Counted from the first letter of the stretch, positions 8,924 to 17,546 are shown. The stretch is 64,000 nt of DNA from Sinomonas sp. ASV322 (GCF_030908245.1 NZ_JAVFJJ010000001.1:62001-126000); one strand, 5' to 3'. Program-made: numbers and translations. Notes: generated by a model not told the origin, from the letters alone.

Positions 8924-8929
8924 TAGGCT
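8924..8929 (+). promoter_or_regulatory. -10 box TAGGCT for a leaderless start
   Basis: TAGGCT ends six bases before the GTG at 8936, matching the leaderless layout seen elsewhere in the window. A GAAGGA sequence lies too far upstream (about 20 bases) to serve as ribosome binding site. Confidence 0.5.
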
Positions 8930-8935
8930 GGCACT

Positions 8936-10084
8936 GTGATCGACCCAGATTTCTCCCTCTCATGGCCCACCGGCCTTTTCGTCTGGGAGGCTCGGCGCCT
9001 GTTGCAGATCTCCGCAGGCTCAGACTGGCCCGATATGGTACGCCACCTCGTAGAAGAAGCCTTCGAAGATGTTCAAATGGTGGAGTATTTTGATGAAAAG
9101 TTCACAGCTCCGGCGGAGTGGGCAAATGCACTTAACGTCCTGGTGATCAAGAAGTGGCTCGAAGATCTCATTGCCGATCCTAATAAGCTCGTACAGTATA
9201 ATCATCCGAAGTACTGGGCGGAACGGCACGATAAACTTGATGAAAATATGTCGCATGGTCGCGTTTCGACAATGGCAGAGGATTGGGTCGCCCTGATCGA
9301 CAAACATTCAGCCGAAGGCTACCTTCCCCGCATCCTCCCTGTTCCTTGCGTAGACGCCCATTCGTCTTGGCCGGACCCCGAAAGAGTAACCGCTGAGATA
9401 CAGAGAGCTACACACCTGCGGGTTGAATGGCCACTTACTCCCGACTCGGCAAACTCTTTGCCCGAATCGGTGCTGTACTCGCTCATCGAATATTTCCATG
9501 ACCAATCGCAGCGGCCTCGCACAGCCTCATATCACAGCTTCAATGACTGCGGTTACCACTACTCCGATTTCAATCGAGACTCCGGCGGTGCCGTTTACCG
9601 ATGGAGGGTTAACGGCATCTTGGAGGCTCACGGCGTTCCATATCGGCTCGGCATACAGGGCGACGAGCGGGGTCGGTTGGTTCGGTACTTTGGGGGCGAT
9701 CTAGACTCCGTCCTGTCCGGGCAGCTATCTGTTCGTCATGAAAACCCCAAAGACGAGGTCGTACATGCGATTCGAATGTTTCGCGCCCGCGGGGCAACGA
9801 CCACGGACAAAAGGGCGGCGCTTGCGCTCCTCGCCCGCGATCTAGAGCCTAGACGCAAGGCCATTGGACAACTGGTCTCCAAGGGAGATGAAAGCGATAT
9901 CTTCAATATCGCCAACAACTTCAACATCCGCCACAACACTAAGCAAAAGACCGAATATGGCGAAGAATTTCTCGATTGGATATTCTGGAACTATCTCGCG
10001 ATGATCCAGCTCATGGACGCTCTAAAATCGGGAAGAGGAAAACCAAGTGATAACGCCGCGGATGATTCGGGGACATCTGCCTAG
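8936..10084 (+). CDS. Orphan protein of unknown function
   Basis: A 382-residue soluble protein that I cannot assign. The N-terminal ~130 residues are helical and rich in Trp, Asp and Glu. The middle (about 190-260) looks like mixed strands and helices (SYHSFNDCGYHYSDFNRDSG). The C-terminal part contains DIFNIANNFNIRHNTKQKTE followed by DWIFWNYLAMIQL, a conserved-looking helical block I associate with uncharacterised island and abortive-infection proteins. Its Arg-His pair hints at a HEPN relation, but the spacing is wrong for the catalytic motif. The base composition is clearly lower in GC than the neighbours, suggesting separate acquisition. Start GTG 8936 is supported by the TAGGCT box six bases upstream. 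It forms a single-gene unit beside an insertion sequence relic. Confidence 0.65.
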   Translation: MIDPDFSLSWPTGLFVWEARRLLQISAGSDWPDMVRHLVEEAFEDVQMVEYFDEKFTAPAEWANALNVLVIKKWLEDLIADPNKLVQYNHPKYWAERHDKLDENMSHGRVSTMAEDWVALIDKHSAEGYLPRILPVPCVDAHSSWPDPERVTAEIQRATHLRVEWPLTPDSANSLPESVLYSLIEYFHDQSQRPRTASYHSFNDCGYHYSDFNRDSGGAVYRWRVNGILEAHGVPYRLGIQGDERGRLVRYFGGDLDSVLSGQLSVRHENPKDEVVHAIRMFRARGATTTDKRAALALLARDLEPRRKAIGQLVSKGDESDIFNIANNFNIRHNTKQKTEYGEEFLDWIFWNYLAMIQLMDALKSGRGKPSDNAADDSGTSA

Positions 10085-10486
10085 TCGCATGCCGAACGTC
10101 TTAGGGGCGGACTTAGCTGATTCTCTCTGCCGTCTCGCTCTCTCTCCGCTGAACGGGCTATAGCGTTGTCGAATTGTATCGAAAACGAGCGGCGGTTCGA
10201 AAACTGTGAAGCGACGATGCCCGTTGCACCTCCGACCAGACCAGTACTGGCGGCCTGTAGCCCAAACTGTTCAGGATTGCCAAAGGAAATTAACAGACCG
10301 AAGCGCGATTGTCGTGAACGTGCCAGGCCACCGTTTCCCTCGATCTTCGTGTAAAGCCGAACTGACTGCCCGTGCCTGAGGGCCCGTCCGTCGATTATTG
10401 ATAGATAGAATAACGTGCAAGAGCTACCCCACATAACCGCGGTTCTCCGCGTTTCCGAGGACCCTCTGCCAGGCCCAATGGGAGCG
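10085..10486. other. Intergenic stretch, AT-richer, nothing recognised
   Basis: About 400 bases between converging genes, lower in GC than the region average like the preceding gene. Reading both strands gives no protein family and no hairpin terminator that I would defend. It may be the remains of the segment that brought in the gene before it. Confidence 0.45.
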
Positions 10487-11308
10487 TCAGGCCGGTTTGA
10501 AGCGTTCGGCGACGGCTTCGCGCGCTTTGGCGACGTCGTTCTCGCCCGCTGGTTCCTGGGCCAGCTGCTTGGTCAGCCGCCGGGGGGAGAGGACATGGAC
10601 TCCGCGGGTCGAGAAGAACCCGCCGATGAGGGGCCAGTCGGCCTCGACGAAGCACAGCGCGCCTGTGACCGGCATGTCCGGTACGAGGCTCCGCACGGCA
10701 TTGACCTGCTTGAGTACCCCATCGACGAGCTTCGTGCAGTCACGGCGACCGACGAGCAGCTTCTCGACGCGTGGCCGGAGGATGCCGCCCTCGATCTTCA
10801 GCTCGGGCCGCCCCTTGTATCGCTTGGCGTCGATGACCCAGATTCCGGCTGGAGTGATGGCGATGTGGTCGATATTGGCCTTCGATCCGGGGATGCATCG
10901 GTCGTGGAGGAGAGCGATTCCGTTGTCGGCCAGGGAGTCGAGCCGCGCGCCGAGGCGTTCCTCGCCGATCGCGCCCTGGTCCCAGGCTCGGGTGCTCTGC
11001 CGCTCGTCGGAGAGGGCGACGGCGAGCCCGCCGAATCGGCCCCATTTCTCTCGGAGCCTCAGCTCGTCCTTGGCCTTGCGGCGCTCGTATTCTCGACGGG
11101 CCGATGACCCGGCGGCGCCGGGCTGTCTGGGCGAGGACGCTTCGGAAGGCGACTCGGGATTCGCGGGATGAGCCTTGTTGGCCTCGTTGAGGCACGCCAA
11201 GCAGAGGACGGTCTTCGTCTCGCTCTTGTAGGCCGCTTCGGCCCCGGCGGGGAGCAGTGTGCCGCACATCCGGCACGTCCCGGCGTATCGGAGCCTCATT
11301 CTCTTCAT
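10487..11308 (-). CDS. NERD-domain nuclease with N-terminal zinc finger
   Basis: A 273-residue protein, last of a four-gene operon. The N-terminus has two Cys pairs (CRMC at about 12-15 and CLAC near 36-39), a small zinc finger that may bind nucleic acid or a partner. A charged linker (about 60-100) follows, then the nuclease-related NERD domain (about 110-215) with GAIGEERLGARLD, NIDHIAITPAGIWVIDAKRY and KGRPELKIEGG. The Glu, Asp and D-AK residues correspond to the PD-(D/E)XK core. NERD domains are known from DNA-processing and defence-associated proteins. Its ATG at 11308 overlaps the TGA of the upstream gene (ATGA), so translation is probably coupled. The domain call is firm; the biological target is unknown. 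Confidence 0.82.
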   Translation of the reverse strand: MKRMRLRYAGTCRMCGTLLPAGAEAAYKSETKTVLCLACLNEANKAHPANPESPSEASSPRQPGAAGSSARREYERRKAKDELRLREKWGRFGGLAVALSDERQSTRAWDQGAIGEERLGARLDSLADNGIALLHDRCIPGSKANIDHIAITPAGIWVIDAKRYKGRPELKIEGGILRPRVEKLLVGRRDCTKLVDGVLKQVNAVRSLVPDMPVTGALCFVEADWPLIGGFFSTRGVHVLSPRRLTKQLAQEPAGENDVAKAREAVAERFKPA

Positions 11309-12039
11309 ATGGAAGCCCGCTCAGTTCCAAGGAGCGAGGCGTTTCCGGCGTAGGTCCAGTGGAAGCCGAAGATGTCGATGACCTTTGCACGGGTCATGGG
11401 GCGCCGGGTTTCTTTCCCCGTTGCCATGTCGAGGGTCCGGAGCTGGGAGGCGAGGTCGTCGATCTCCTGGGCGTGCTCGGTGTAGAAGCCGGCCAGGAGG
11501 CTCCGTGAACGGCGGTTTCCGAGCGCGAACGCGCGCTTGTCGACCTTGTCGCCTGCGAGGGACTGGAAGGTGTCGACGAAGTAGGTGTCATAGGAGGGCA
11601 AGCAGCCCCATACTCCGAGCATGACCTTGCTTATGAGGGTGAGAGGCCTTCCTCCCTCGGGCAGCAGTGCCTTCTCAAGGTCCTTCCAGGCCTTGGAGAG
11701 GTGCTCGTCTGCCGCGTCGTCCCGATAGTGGTGCACGTCAAGACCGCGCATGGCCTGGTTGTGCTCCTCGATGACCTCCACGACCTTGCGGTAGTGCAGG
11801 GCGTTGGTGTGGTTGAAGAGGAAGGAGGACCCGCGGAGCATGCCCCATGAGGCCAGGTAGTAGCCCAGGTGGAGGCAGGACAGATCCATGGCCTCGGTGG
11901 GGTTGGAGTGGTCCTGGAAGTGGTTGAAGCAGAAGTCCCATGAGCGTTCCCGACGTCTGGACGGAGGAGTTCGTTCATCGTGGGCGCGGAGGAAGGCTCT
12001 GACGTGGCGGGTGATCTCGCCTGTGGCGATTGTCTTCAC
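11305..12039 (-). CDS. Unknown protein, third gene of the NERD/T5orf172 operon
   Basis: A 244-residue, predominantly helical protein without a family I recognise. Notable stretches are RSWDFCFNHFQDH, SCLHLGYYLASWGMLRGSSF and LGVWGCLPSYDTYFVDTF, dense in aromatic residues, Cys and His. No signal peptide, membrane segment or NTP-binding motif is visible. Both ends overlap its neighbours by ATGA: its start lies in the stop of the DUF4041-T5orf172 gene and its stop in the start of the NERD gene. Such tight coupling implies production in fixed proportion and probably a common complex. It may be the specificity or regulatory component; that is inference from position only. Confidence 0.75.
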   Translation of the reverse strand: MKTIATGEITRHVRAFLRAHDERTPPSRRRERSWDFCFNHFQDHSNPTEAMDLSCLHLGYYLASWGMLRGSSFLFNHTNALHYRKVVEVIEEHNQAMRGLDVHHYRDDAADEHLSKAWKDLEKALLPEGGRPLTLISKVMLGVWGCLPSYDTYFVDTFQSLAGDKVDKRAFALGNRRSRSLLAGFYTEHAQEIDDLASQLRTLDMATGKETRRPMTRAKVIDIFGFHWTYAGNASLLGTERASI

Positions 12040-13448
12040 GGGTTCTGCTCCAGGTCTCCGTCCGGGGCGCGTCGCTGGGCGGGCCAGGAGCTGAGGGACT
12101 GGAAGTATTCGGTTGCGTCTGCTTCTTCGGTGAACTCGAGGAGGTTGCCGACCTTGCTGGCCAGGACCGCGCGCACTTCGGCGGGTGTGGCGAAGAAGAA
12201 CTCCTTCCTCGGATTGGCCTGGTTGAGGGCGCGGTCCGCGAAGTGCCGGTGGAGTTCGGTTTCGAGGGTGACGGCGTCCTCAGAGAAGTAGATGGTGTGG
12301 ATGTCGAAGCGGAACGGGACGGAGGCGCCGCTGAGCTCGCTGACCCGGTCGGAGGGTTCGAGGCGGCGGGTCAGGCCGATCTTGACGACCCCCTTGCCGA
12401 AGGCTCCTCGGTTGGAGATGACGTAGACGTAGCCCGCGCGGATGTTGGCTGCACGGTAGTCGTTTTCAGCGATCGCCTGGTCGATGTCGGCGAGGCGCTG
12501 GACGAGGTCGGGGTTCGTCGTCCCGGCGGCGGTGAGGGTTTCGAGGGTCTGCAGGAGCAGGGCCCGTTCCTTGTCGAGCCGGGCCCGTTCTTCGGCGAGT
12601 TCCTTCTCCACGCGGCGTTCTTCCCTGAGGCGGGCGCGCTCTTCGCGTTCGCGCTCCTTCTCCTCCTGCTTCATCATCAGCCAGTCCGCTGTCAGCTCGA
12701 TCTCCTCGATGCGCAGGGCATGGTACGCATTACTGATTCGCATCTGCATCATCGCCCCCAGACGGGCGATCGCGGCCCGGGAGGCTTCGAGCCTGCGCTT
12801 GGCGGTCAGGACGTTCCCGGCCTTCAGGGTCCGGATGCTATTGTCCGCTTCGGCGTTGTAGGCGCGCAGCATCAGCTTGGCCAGATCGTCGGACATCTTC
12901 CGCCCCTTGGCAAGCGAGTTGTCGAACGTGAACATGTTCGACGTCTCGATCGCGTGCCCCTCTCGGATCAGGACCGCCACCCGAGACTCGACATCGTTGA
13001 GGCGGGGAAGATACGCCGCGGCGTTCTCGAGGGGGTGGTGGTAGCGGTAGATGCCGACCTCTTGGAGCACCTTCTGATCATCGAGCTGGACCGCACCGTC
13101 GAACGCCGACGCATCGGAGAGCAGGCGACGGAGCCTTTCGTTCTCGGCCTCGAGCGCTTCGAGGCGGCCGAGCAGCTCACCCTCATCCGAGGCAGGGGTC
13201 CGAGCTTCCTGTGCCGCTTCAGGTGAGGTCTCGTCGTCACTTTCGTTTCCCAGATCCTGCTGCACCGCCGGGCGTTCGCCATCGGGGGCCACGTCCTCGG
13301 CCGCCTCTTCCTCGGCGAGCCACAGCTGCCACCCGGGCGGGGGAGCCGGCCACGAGCTCGGAGGCTTCCACCCGGTGGGAGGCTTCCATCCCGCAGGGGC
13401 CGCCGGCCAACCTGGGGGAGGGTTGAAGCGCGCTCCCTCTGGGCTCAT
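12036..13448 (-). CDS. DUF4041 and T5orf172 (GIY-YIG-like) domain protein
   Basis: A 470-residue protein. It begins with a Pro/Trp-rich repeat region (GWKPPTGWKPPSSWPAPPPG, about residues 13-40) and an acidic linker, then a short coiled coil (about 95-110). DUF4041 follows (about 130-250; IYRYHHPLENAAAYLPRLND, ARLGAMMQMRISNAYHALR), then a long charged coiled coil (about 260-300). The C-terminal T5orf172/MUG113 domain (about 340-425) has YVYVISNRGAFGKGVVKIGL, a GIY-YIG-type core, with RVSELSGASVPF, TLETELHRHFAD and a late EFFF. T5orf172 proteins occur in phages and islands and are thought to be nuclease-like. Both ends overlap neighbours by ATGA. Domain recognition is solid; a nuclease activity is inferred from fold family. 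Confidence 0.82.
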   Translation of the reverse strand: MSPEGARFNPPPGWPAAPAGWKPPTGWKPPSSWPAPPPGWQLWLAEEEAAEDVAPDGERPAVQQDLGNESDDETSPEAAQEARTPASDEGELLGRLEALEAENERLRRLLSDASAFDGAVQLDDQKVLQEVGIYRYHHPLENAAAYLPRLNDVESRVAVLIREGHAIETSNMFTFDNSLAKGRKMSDDLAKLMLRAYNAEADNSIRTLKAGNVLTAKRRLEASRAAIARLGAMMQMRISNAYHALRIEEIELTADWLMMKQEEKEREREERARLREERRVEKELAEERARLDKERALLLQTLETLTAAGTTNPDLVQRLADIDQAIAENDYRAANIRAGYVYVISNRGAFGKGVVKIGLTRRLEPSDRVSELSGASVPFRFDIHTIYFSEDAVTLETELHRHFADRALNQANPRKEFFFATPAEVRAVLASKVGNLLEFTEEADATEYFQSLSSWPAQRRAPDGDLEQNP

Positions 13449-14692
13449 GAGCGGCGGACGCCGGCCGGGTCGACCGCGGCCAGCGCCGAGGGATTCTTGG
13501 ACACCGCCGCCCCCAGATGCTGGAGCGTAGCGGCAGGGACCACCCCGGAGAGGTCGAACTCAAGGAACTTCTCCCGGGGCGACGTCACGGCGACCAAGGG
13601 GATGAAGGTCTCGCGTCCTGTCGCGGGGTCCTTGGTCTGGGGCCCGACCTGCAGGGAGACCGCCTGGATGATCCCCTGACGGTCGGATTCGAAGATCTCG
13701 TGCAGGGACCTGAGGGCAACCTGATGCAGGGCACCGGCGTAGCGGTCGTTCGCCTCCTTCTTCGACAGCTGCGTTGCGGTGATCTCGTCGCTTGCCTTCA
13801 CATACCGGTGGGCCTTCACGGTGCGGAGCTCCTCCGGAGCAGGCACTACCACGCTCAGCTTCAGCTCGGCCGTCTCCGGGTCGAACTTCGCTTCGTGCTG
13901 GACTTGGAAGTGCTCGGGGTATACCGAGTTCGCCATGACGATGCCGACGTATTCCTCCACCGCCTCGGTGGCCCCATAGGCGAGGGCGGCCGCGAGGTCA
14001 TCGATCGCGGCGTTGTGCTCGGCGACTTCCTTCTCACGTTCCTTGCAGTCGGCCTCGTAGCGGGCGATCTCGGCCTTGAGCTGACGGAGCCGTTCCTCCT
14101 CGAAGGCGGCGTGCGTTGCCTTGAGCGCGGCCTCCTGCGAAGGAATCGATTCCCGGTAGGCGGTCCACTCCTGCATGGCCTGCCAGTACTCGGCCTGGGC
14201 CTGCTGCCGCGCGGCCTCGAGCTTCTTCTTCCTCCCGAACAGCCCCGTCGGGGGCTCCGGTTCCCGGAGGACCGGAGGCGGGGGCACTTCGATCGGGGCA
14301 GGCGCTGGGTTCGGGCGTTCCAGGTCGGGGCGCGGGAACGCCGGGTGCCGCACGGTGCGCTTCAGGGACTGCAGATCGACCCAGTCGTCCGAATCGAGGG
14401 TGGCGGCGAGGATGCCGTCGATCTCGGCGTATTCCTGGTTCAGCGCGTCGTTGAGCCTTTCCGCCTCTGCCTGTTGGGCCTCGACGTGCGCTGCGCGGGC
14501 CTCCTTCTCGAGCTGCTTGCGCTCCGCCTCGGACGCACGCGCCGCCGCAGCCGACGCCCGGAGGGCAGCGGCATGGGCCCGCTCGGCCCGTGCTTGCGCG
14601 GCCGCTGCTGTCCGCTGGGCCACATTCGCTCGCTGCTGGGCCAACCGCTGCTGACGTTGAAATTCTGCAAGGAACCCGCGATGCCGCGACAC
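13445..14692 (-). CDS. Coiled-coil protein, first gene of the NERD/T5orf172 operon
   Basis: A 415-residue protein opening the operon. Residues about 1-90 form an Ala/Arg/Gln-rich coiled coil. A conserved-looking segment IDGILAATLDSDDWVDLQSL and the HPAFPRPDLE proline region follow (about 95-150). This type of segment accompanies island-encoded restriction-like proteins in my experience. A second coiled coil (about 155-230) leads to a C-terminal mixed alpha/beta region (about 240-400; ELKLSVVVPAPEELRTVKAH). No nuclease or NTPase motif is seen. Start GTG 14692 has GGAGG four bases upstream. Its stop overlaps the start of the DUF4041-T5orf172 gene (ATGA). It may be the scaffold or substrate-binding part of the predicted complex. 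Confidence 0.75.
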   Translation of the reverse strand: MSRHRGFLAEFQRQQRLAQQRANVAQRTAAAAQARAERAHAAALRASAAAARASEAERKQLEKEARAAHVEAQQAEAERLNDALNQEYAEIDGILAATLDSDDWVDLQSLKRTVRHPAFPRPDLERPNPAPAPIEVPPPPVLREPEPPTGLFGRKKKLEAARQQAQAEYWQAMQEWTAYRESIPSQEAALKATHAAFEEERLRQLKAEIARYEADCKEREKEVAEHNAAIDDLAAALAYGATEAVEEYVGIVMANSVYPEHFQVQHEAKFDPETAELKLSVVVPAPEELRTVKAHRYVKASDEITATQLSKKEANDRYAGALHQVALRSLHEIFESDRQGIIQAVSLQVGPQTKDPATGRETFIPLVAVTSPREKFLEFDLSGVVPAATLQHLGAAVSKNPSALAAVDPAGVRRS

Positions 14693-15462
14693 TCAACCTC
14701 CACCCCATACGAAACCAACCGAGCTTCACTCTAGGCCCGTGCATCATCGAAACGACAGAACAAGACCCCCTCTCGCAGCGCGTTTCGTGGCACATCTGAC
14801 ACGGAGCTGACACCTTCGATGAGACAGCTTGAGGTTCAGGCAGAGCGCGCGAGCATTCGTCCCAGAGAGATCTTGGCGAATCGAAGGTGCGCGAACTGAA
14901 GCCCGTTTCGTCCAACCGCGAAGTAGCCGGGGCGCCCCGGTCCAACAAGGTACGGGCCTTGCCGGAAGATGCTTCCGTTGCCAGGGGTCGAAGTCCGGGC
15001 TGTGCCATATTTGTGCCATTAAATCCGCGAGAAGCAACTGAAACGAACTGAGACCACCGGGTAGAAACCGCGAGATTCTGCGGATCTGAGCCATAGATAC
15101 AGCGCGAAAAACTCGTCTGGCCTCACTGAAAATCGAACGATCATCGGATCGACACCCCTCGGAGCCGGCTCGGAGTGACAGCGAAGCCAGCGGCCGGGCC
15201 TTACTTCGCTGCACAACCCCGGGGACAGTTCCAGGCGCGACTCCGTGGACGGCCGCTAGCTCGCGTGGAGTGCCCGGACGGTCCTCGGTGACATCAAAAC
15301 CGAAGACGGAGCACGGTGACGCCCATCAGAAACCCATCGAAAACACCCGTGACTGACCCGAAACGACCCGGTAGAATCCATACGGGGGAGTCGCCCGATT
15401 CCCCGTCTGACCAGGGAAAACGCGAGATTTCCGCAGCCTTCCGGAGAATTCAAAAATCCTCC
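14693..15462. other. Non-coding end of the mobile element
   Basis: About 770 bases between the operon start and the tRNA fragment, without a convincing gene on either strand. Two partly similar segments, with GAAACGAACTG...CCGGGTAGAA (about 15043-15064) and CGAAACGACCCGGTAGAA (about 15359-15376), could be arm-type integrase sites, as often found near an attachment site, but no integrase gene is on this side. The promoter of the operon must lie at the left end of this stretch. Confidence 0.45.
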
Positions 15463-15497
15463 AAGGGGTCGCAGGTTCAAATCCTGTCAGCCCGACA
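15463..15497 (+). other. 3' tRNA-Pro fragment, probable attachment (att) site
   Basis: The sequence contains a full T-arm (GCAGG, TTCAAAT loop, CCTGT at 15471-15487), then CAGCCCG as the 3' acceptor strand and discriminator A at 15495. This matches the end of actinobacterial tRNA-Pro, whose 5' end would be CGGGCTG. No D-arm or anticodon arm precedes it, so this is not a functional tRNA but the duplicated 3' end left by integration into a tRNA gene. It marks the right boundary of the mobile element; the intact tRNA should lie beyond the left edge of the window. Confidence 0.75.
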
Positions 15498-15516
15498 AAC
15501 CAACTCCGGTGAGAGG

Positions 15517-16131
15517 TCACTCTCGCCGCAGTTTTGTCTTTCCCGGTGAGAGGGCAAAATCTCGAACGCGGGGCGCACGCTGCCCGCCGCCGGGCGTGAC
15601 GATTTCGGACACCGGCGCTGCCGACACCTTCCGTCGCTCCGCGGACCTCAGAGCCCAAGCGACGAGGAGCGCCGTCACGAGTGCCGCGGCGACATGAGCT
15701 ACGACCATGAGGTGGAGGTCCTCCGGGGCGGCCGCCGCCGTGCCGGCTGGTGGCGAGACCGTCTGGTTGTGCACATGGCCCGCAGACGGGAAGAGCGGCG
15801 CGTTCGCACCTGCCAACAGGGTGAACCCCAGATGAAGGACCTGCTGGAGGGCTCCGCTCCCGACTCCGAGCGCCCACGAGGGCAGAGGGAGCCTCGCGAC
15901 GGCAGCTGCCACGAGACTCACAAGGGCTGTGAGCGCCACGGCGACGGTGACCGGAGGGGCAGCGCCCCCCGAAGCCATATGTGCCACCAGTCCGAGTCCG
16001 ACCGCGGCCGGCCCAACCACGAGCGCCGCGGCTGCTGACCTTCGGCGGGCTGCGCCGGCTCCAATCTCCACGCAGGGGATTCGGAGCGGGGCCCGATCCG
16101 GATCGGATTGCTTTCGCCGTCGCCAGCACAT
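15517..16131 (-). CDS. Small polytopic membrane protein of unknown function
   Basis: About 204 residues with four or five hydrophobic segments: ALVVGPAAVGLGLVAHMASG, VTVAVALTALVSLVAAAVAR, a helix around QQVLHLGFTLLAGA, and DLHLMVVAHVAAALVTALLV near the C-terminus. A His pair region (GHVHNQ) lies between the third and fourth, facing outward if the N-terminus is inside. I do not recognise a named family, though similar proteins are found with metal homeostasis genes in actinobacteria. The start is uncertain: ATG 16131 gives a Cys/Arg-rich N-terminus (MCWRRRK), and a GTG lies further upstream in frame. It is the first chromosomal gene after the tRNA fragment and lies downstream of a cation transporter gene in the same direction. 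Confidence 0.6.
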   Translation of the reverse strand: MCWRRRKQSDPDRAPLRIPCVEIGAGAARRRSAAAALVVGPAAVGLGLVAHMASGGAAPPVTVAVALTALVSLVAAAVARLPLPSWALGVGSGALQQVLHLGFTLLAGANAPLFPSAGHVHNQTVSPPAGTAAAAPEDLHLMVVAHVAAALVTALLVAWALRSAERRKVSAAPVSEIVTPGGGQRAPRVRDFALSPGKTKLRRE

Positions 16132-16253
16132 CCGCTCGGCGCCGCCCGACGGCAGAGTCTGGAGATCCCCTGCGTCGGTCCCCACGATCCGTCGCGGGTG
16201 AACCCCGAGACGAGGGCCCGGGCGGGGGCTGAGGCCGGCCAAGCGAGTGCGGG

Positions 16254-16856
16254 CTAGGACCGCAGCGTCTCCCAGGCTTCGCGGGCTGCGTAGACGATGA
16301 CGACGGCGCCAGCCGCCGGGTCTGCCCACCACCAGCCGAACAGCCCGTTGAGGACGAGCCCGATCATGACTGCGGCGGCGAGGCAGCCGTCGATGAGCGT
16401 GACCTTGCCTTCCTTGATGAGGACGGGATTGCCCATCAGGCGGCCGGTGCGTTGCTTTCCCCACGCCAAGGCCAGCATCACGACCACAGTCAGGGCTGTC
16501 CACGCGATGCCCAGCAGGGAAGCTCCTGGCCTGGCCCCCGAGACGAGGGCAACGATCACCTGGGCAGTGAGGTAGAGGGCGAGGGCCGCAAACGCGAAGC
16601 CGATGAGCCGGACCGCACGGGCCTCCCGCTCGCGGTGGGTCCCCTTGAGCTCCCAGACCACAACGAGCGAGGCGAAGATCTCGATCAGCGTGTCGAGCCC
16701 GAAGCCCGCCAGAGCCGGGGACCCGGCCTGGACGGCCGCGTAGGCGATGAACCCGACCTCGACCACGTTCCACGCGAGGGTCGTGTACTCCAACCGGAGC
16801 CCGGTCCGAAGGAGCCGTGCATCGCGGGTGGCTGCCGGGCTTGGAACACTGTTCAT
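16254..16856 (-). CDS. Cation diffusion facilitator-like transporter (membrane domain only)
   Basis: A 200-residue inner-membrane protein with about six helices, related to the transmembrane half of CDF metal/proton antiporters. Helices are seen at TTLAWNVVEVGFIAYAAVQA, GFGLDTLIEIFASLVVVWEL, LIGFAFAALALYLTAQVIVA, LLGIAWTALTVVVMLALAWG, LIDGCLAAAVMIGLVLNGLF and the last segment. GLDTLIE matches the CDF helix-II metal site region (DxxxD/E) and IDGCLAA the helix-V one. The cytoplasmic C-terminal domain of classical CDFs is absent. The ATG at 16856 has GGAGG nine bases upstream. Metal specificity cannot be told. It is probably co-transcribed with the downstream membrane protein. Confidence 0.75.
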   Translation of the reverse strand: MNSVPSPAATRDARLLRTGLRLEYTTLAWNVVEVGFIAYAAVQAGSPALAGFGLDTLIEIFASLVVVWELKGTHREREARAVRLIGFAFAALALYLTAQVIVALVSGARPGASLLGIAWTALTVVVMLALAWGKQRTGRLMGNPVLIKEGKVTLIDGCLAAAVMIGLVLNGLFGWWWADPAAGAVVIVYAAREAWETLRS

Positions 16857-16931
16857 GGGGAGGGGCCTCCACGGTGGTCGATGACGTTCACTTGTGAAGG
16901 TACAGCCTGAGACGGCGTCGTGGCTCGCCGA

Positions 16932-17546
16932 TCACTGCCGCCGGTCGTCCGGCGCGAGTGCGGCACGGACGGCCGGCGTGGTCAGCTTCCGGAACATTGC
17001 ATCGAGGTCCGCAGGGGCGAGGGTGAACCCGTCGGCGACCCACCAGCGGAGGCAGGCCAGGCACGTGGCCACGGCGCTGCGGGCGAGCAGGTCCAGCGGA
17101 ACGGCTGGCGTCCGCCCCGGTCCAACGAGCGCACTCAGCTGAGCGAGAGCGGTCTCCTGGAGGACGCCCTCGAGCCTCGCCATCACGGCCCCGGAAGCTC
17201 CAGTGCCGAGAAGCGCAGTCACCAGCGGCCGCAGGTCCGCGACGTGGTGGAAGAGAAACTCGCTGAACGGCAGCGGCCGGTTGAGCGTCGGCTGGCGCCC
17301 CGCGATGGCGTCGTCGACGATGTCGCGCAGCACGGCGAGCGACTCGTCGAGCAGATCGTCCTTGTCTGAGAAATGCGCATAGAACGTGGACCGGCCGATG
17401 TCCGCACGGTCAATCACGTCCTGCACGGTGATCGCCTCGTATGGTCGCTCGGCCATGAGGCTCAGGAGGGCTTCCGTGAGCGCGGCGCGCGTGCGGCGGA
17501 TCCGACGGTCCTCGGGACGGGATTTTTTGAGGTCGGGGTGAATCAT
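16932..17546 (-). CDS. TetR/AcrR-family transcriptional regulator
   Basis: About 204 residues. The N-terminal helix-turn-helix is typical: [48 protein letters not shown] (about residues 18-62). The C-terminal ligand domain is divergent, as expected. Start ATG 17546 is preferred because GGAGG precedes it by three bases; an upstream in-frame ATG at 17564 has no ribosome binding site. It is divergent from the ABC exporter genes and most likely represses them and itself through the palindrome at 17650-17664. The ligand is unknown; substrates exported by the transporter are the obvious guess. Confidence 0.85.
   Translation of the reverse strand: MIHPDLKKSRPEDRRIRRTRAALTEALLSLMAERPYEAITVQDVIDRADIGRSTFYAHFSDKDDLLDESLAVLRDIVDDAIAGRQPTLNRPLPFSEFLFHHVADLRPLVTALLGTGASGAVMARLEGVLQETALAQLSALVGPGRTPAVPLDLLARSAVATCLACLRWWVADGFTLAPADLDAMFRKLTTPAVRAALAPDDRRQ

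Noticed and set aside
12036-14692. Reading the coiled-coil and DUF4041-T5orf172 genes as phage tail or structural genes
   Set aside because: No phage head, tail, lysis or terminase gene occurs in the region; the coupled NERD nuclease and att context fit island cargo better.
15326-15516. Minus-strand reading frame across the tRNA fragment containing GLTGFEPATP
   Set aside because: This string is a well-known artefact of translating the tRNA T-arm on the opposite strand; it is not a gene.
16131-16872. Upstream extension (451 codons) of the small membrane protein frame
   Set aside because: The added part lies across the cation transporter gene in another frame and reads as Arg/Gly/Pro-rich shadow sequence; only the C-terminal ~204 codons look like protein.
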